Assembly (NCBI GenBank): GCA_035281425.1 | Contig: DATEDX010000132.1 | Span: 1-7,758 of the forward strand | From: JAICND01 sp035281425 | GTDB lineage: Bacteria; Actinomycetota; Acidimicrobiia; Spongiisociales; ZC4RG35 | Direction: 5' to 3' | DNA: 7,758 nucleotides | Shown here: one piece after another, positions 5,857 through 7,758 of the stretch | Layout: every line of letters begins with the position of its first letter | How positions within the stretch are numbered: the first letter of the stretch is position 1 | Made by a program: the position numbers and the translations under genes | Notes under the pieces: model-generated | What the model was told of the DNA's origin: nothing | Database searches by the model: none | The model's input: the letters and a program-made list of their open reading frames with translations, nothing else

Positions 5857-7394
5857 GAAGGAGGCTGGGGCAGGCCGCCACCATCGCCCTCCCCGCCCTC
5901 TTCATCGGCTACCTCTTCGTCTACCCGCTGGGACGGGTCCTGTCCATCTCCCTCACGGGAGAAGGCTTCGCCGAGGTCGTTAGCTCCCCCCGTTTCTGGA
6001 ACGCCGCCTGGTTCACCCTCTGGCAGGCGACGATCTCCACCCTCCTCACCCTCGCCGTGGCGTTCCCACTCACCTGGTGCCTGTCCCGGTTCTCATTCCC
6101 CGGGAAGACGGCGATCCGGGCATTGGCGACGGTTCCCTTCGCCCTGCCCACCGTGGTGGTGGGAGCGTCCTTCCTCGCCCTTACCGGACGAGGAGTGGGA
6201 TCGATCCTCGCCGCCCACATCTTCTACAACATGGCGGTGGTGGTGCGGACGGTGGGGTCGGTTTGGAGCCGGGTCGACCCCCGGTTAACCGAGGCGGCGG
6301 CGGTGTTAGGCGCCCACCCTTGGCGGAGGTTCCGGTACGTCACCTTGCCGCTGATCCGCCCGGCGCTGTTGTCGGCCGCCGCCATCGTCTTCCTCTTCTG
6401 CTTCACCTCCTTTGGCACCGTCCTCATCCTCGGCGGGGGGCGGCTCCGCACCTTGGAGGTGGAGATATATCAGCAGGCCGTCAACTTTCTCGATCTACCC
6501 GCCGCCGGAGCCCTGGCCGTCATCCAACTGCTGGTGGTGGGGGCCACCCTCATGGTTTCGACCCGGCTGCAGCGCCGGGCGGCGGCGTTCTCGGTCACCG
6601 CCGAAAGCGACCTTCCCCGCCCCCGCCAGCCCTGGCTCATCGCCGGCATCGTGGGTCTCTCCCTCGCCGCCCTCGGGCTTCCCCTGCTGGTGCTGGTGGC
6701 TCGCTCGCTCTCCGCCGGGGCGGCCGGCTGGCTGAGCCTGGTCGACCCGGGAAGAGCGGCGGCAGTGCGGCCCCTCCCCGCCATCGTCAACTCGCTGTGG
6801 TTCGCCCTGGTCTCCTCGCTCATTGCCGTAGTGGTGGGGGGTTTGGCGGCGGCCGCTTTGGCCCGGCGAGGCCGGGTCTCCGACTGGTTTGACAGCCTGA
6901 TCATGCTTCCCCTGGGAACCTCGGCGGTCACCATCGGGTTCGGCTTCCTGGTGGCGCTCGACCGTCCCATCGATCTGCGGGCGACCCTCCTCTTGGTGCC
7001 GCTGGCTCACGCCCTGGTAGCGATCCCCTTTGTGGTCAGAGTCACGCTGCCTCTGCTGCGGTCGATCCGCCAGGATCTGCGGGAAGCAGCGGCGGTGTTG
7101 GGCGCCTCCCCGGCCCGGGTATGGCGAGAGATCGACCTACCCATCGTCGCCCGGGCACTCACCGTCGGTGCCGGCTTCGCCGCCATCATCTCCCTGGGTG
7201 AGTTCGGAGCCACCTCCTTCATCGCCCGCCCCGCCACCGCCACCATCCCCACCCTCATCTTCCGGCTGCTGGGTCGACCCGGCAGCGCCTCGTTCGCCAC
7301 CGCCATGGCCCTGGCGGTCGTCCTAGCTGGCCTCACCGCTCTCATCATCTTCACGATTGATCACCTCCGGGCAGGCGAGGTGGGAACCTTCTGA
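5853..7394 (+). CDS. thiP: Thiamine ABC transporter permease, two fused permease domains
   Basis: This is the membrane channel of the thiamine importer. The 513 residues contain about twelve hydrophobic segments in two homologous halves (about 10-240 and 261-505). Each half carries the cytoplasmic EAA loop that docks on the ATPase: EAAAVLG at 147-153 leading to LP at 165-166, and EAAAVLG at 411-417 leading to LP at 429-430. E. coli ThiP has the same fused layout at about 536 residues. I place the start at TTG 5853, whose TTGA overlaps the thiB stop and gives MRRRLGQAAT before the first membrane segment. The frame is open further upstream to 5586, but that part is read out of frame through thiB and is Arg/Pro-rich. 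GTG 5835 is the main alternative start. No clear ribosome-binding site precedes either, so translational coupling is likely. Confidence 0.93.
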   Translation: MRRRLGQAATIALPALFIGYLFVYPLGRVLSISLTGEGFAEVVSSPRFWNAAWFTLWQATISTLLTLAVAFPLTWCLSRFSFPGKTAIRALATVPFALPTVVVGASFLALTGRGVGSILAAHIFYNMAVVVRTVGSVWSRVDPRLTEAAAVLGAHPWRRFRYVTLPLIRPALLSAAAIVFLFCFTSFGTVLILGGGRLRTLEVEIYQQAVNFLDLPAAGALAVIQLLVVGATLMVSTRLQRRAAAFSVTAESDLPRPRQPWLIAGIVGLSLAALGLPLLVLVARSLSAGAAGWLSLVDPGRAAAVRPLPAIVNSLWFALVSSLIAVVVGGLAAAALARRGRVSDWFDSLIMLPLGTSAVTIGFGFLVALDRPIDLRATLLLVPLAHALVAIPFVVRVTLPLLRSIRQDLREAAAVLGASPARVWREIDLPIVARALTVGAGFAAIISLGEFGATSFIARPATATIPTLIFRLLGRPGSASFATAMALAVVLAGLTALIIFTIDHLRAGEVGTF

Positions 7395-7758
7395 TGTTGA
7401 GCTTGGAGGAGGTAACCGTTCGCTTCGGTGAGGTGGTGGCGCTAGACGCCGCTTCCCTCAACGTGGCCGGTGACGAGATCGTTGCCCTGCTGGGACCTTC
7501 GGGTAGCGGTAAGTCCACGCTGCTGCGGGTGATTGCCGGGCTCGAGCAGCCTGAGAGCGGCCGGATCACCTTCGACGGGCAGGACCTCGCCGAGCTGCCG
7601 GTCCATCTCCGCCGCTTCGGACTCATGTTCCAGAGCTACGCGTTGTTCCCTCATCTCAGTGTCGCCGGCAACGTGGGTTTCGGTTTGAGGATGCTCGACC
7701 TCCCCTCCGAGGAGGTGGAGCGGCGAGTGACCGAGGTGCTGCAATGGGTGAGGCTGGA
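7394..7758 (+). CDS. thiQ: Thiamine ABC transporter ATPase, 3' end missing
   Basis: The frame is open from ATG 7394 to the window edge: 121 codons and two bases. The ATG shares one base with the thiP stop (TGATG). A GAGG at 7377-7380 is 13 bases upstream, so coupling to thiP probably matters. The visible part is the front half of an ABC nucleotide-binding domain: an N-terminal strand with aromatic Phe11 (A-loop region), Walker A GPSGSGKST at 34-42, and the Q-loop with Gln80 in LMFQSYALFPHLSV. The signature motif, Walker B and H-loop lie beyond the window. From sequence alone it is an importer-class ATPase that could serve iron, sulfate or polyamine systems; the thiQ assignment rests on its position after thiB-thiP and the TPP riboswitch. 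Confidence 0.88.
   Translation, partial: MLSLEEVTVRFGEVVALDAASLNVAGDEIVALLGPSGSGKSTLLRVIAGLEQPESGRITFDGQDLAELPVHLRRFGLMFQSYALFPHLSVAGNVGFGLRMLDLPSEEVERRVTEVLQWVRL

Overview
The window is high-GC, gene-dense DNA with every supported gene on the + strand. It reads as ordinary chromosome of an actinobacterium-like organism, possibly Acidimicrobiia or a relative. The grounds are very high GC, codons ending mostly in G or C, a TANNNT box six bases before an ATG (the leaderless arrangement common in actinobacteria), and a long DmdC/FadE5-type acyl-CoA dehydrogenase. The lineage is an inference: there is no rRNA, tRNA or marker gene. I see no phage, transposon, CRISPR or defence genes.

Layout: (1) 1-741, the 3' part of a tandem-GNAT acetyltransferase, cut by the window edge. 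(2) 794-2578, a 594-residue acyl-CoA dehydrogenase with its own probable leaderless promoter. (3) 2597-2645, a perfect 23-bp inverted repeat with a 3-nt loop. (4) 2667-3449 and 3446-4612, an SDR oxidoreductase and a complete FabF-like beta-ketoacyl synthase, joined by an ATGA overlap. (5) 4631-4680, a perfect 50-bp palindrome. (6) 4692-4820, a promoter box, TPP riboswitch aptamer and expression platform. (7) 4840-5856, 5853-7394 and 7394 to the end, the thiamine ABC transporter thiB-thiP-thiQ, with overlapping genes and thiQ cut by the window edge.

How the genes work together: the riboswitch and transporter form a textbook unit in which cellular thiamine pyrophosphate represses thiamine uptake. 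ThiB is the lipid-anchored binding protein, ThiP the two-fold permease and ThiQ the ATPase. The dehydrogenase and the SDR-synthase pair are lipid or acyl-chain enzymes. They are separated by the first palindrome and need not share a pathway.

The signals least explained by ordinary annotation are the two long perfect palindromes that bracket the SDR-synthase operon. They differ in sequence but share a design: a short terminator-like hairpin whose A and T tracts lie inside a much longer perfect stem. A second point is a 7-nt segment just before thiB that can pair with the riboswitch aptamer and so may be its switching strand. I found no clearly new system.
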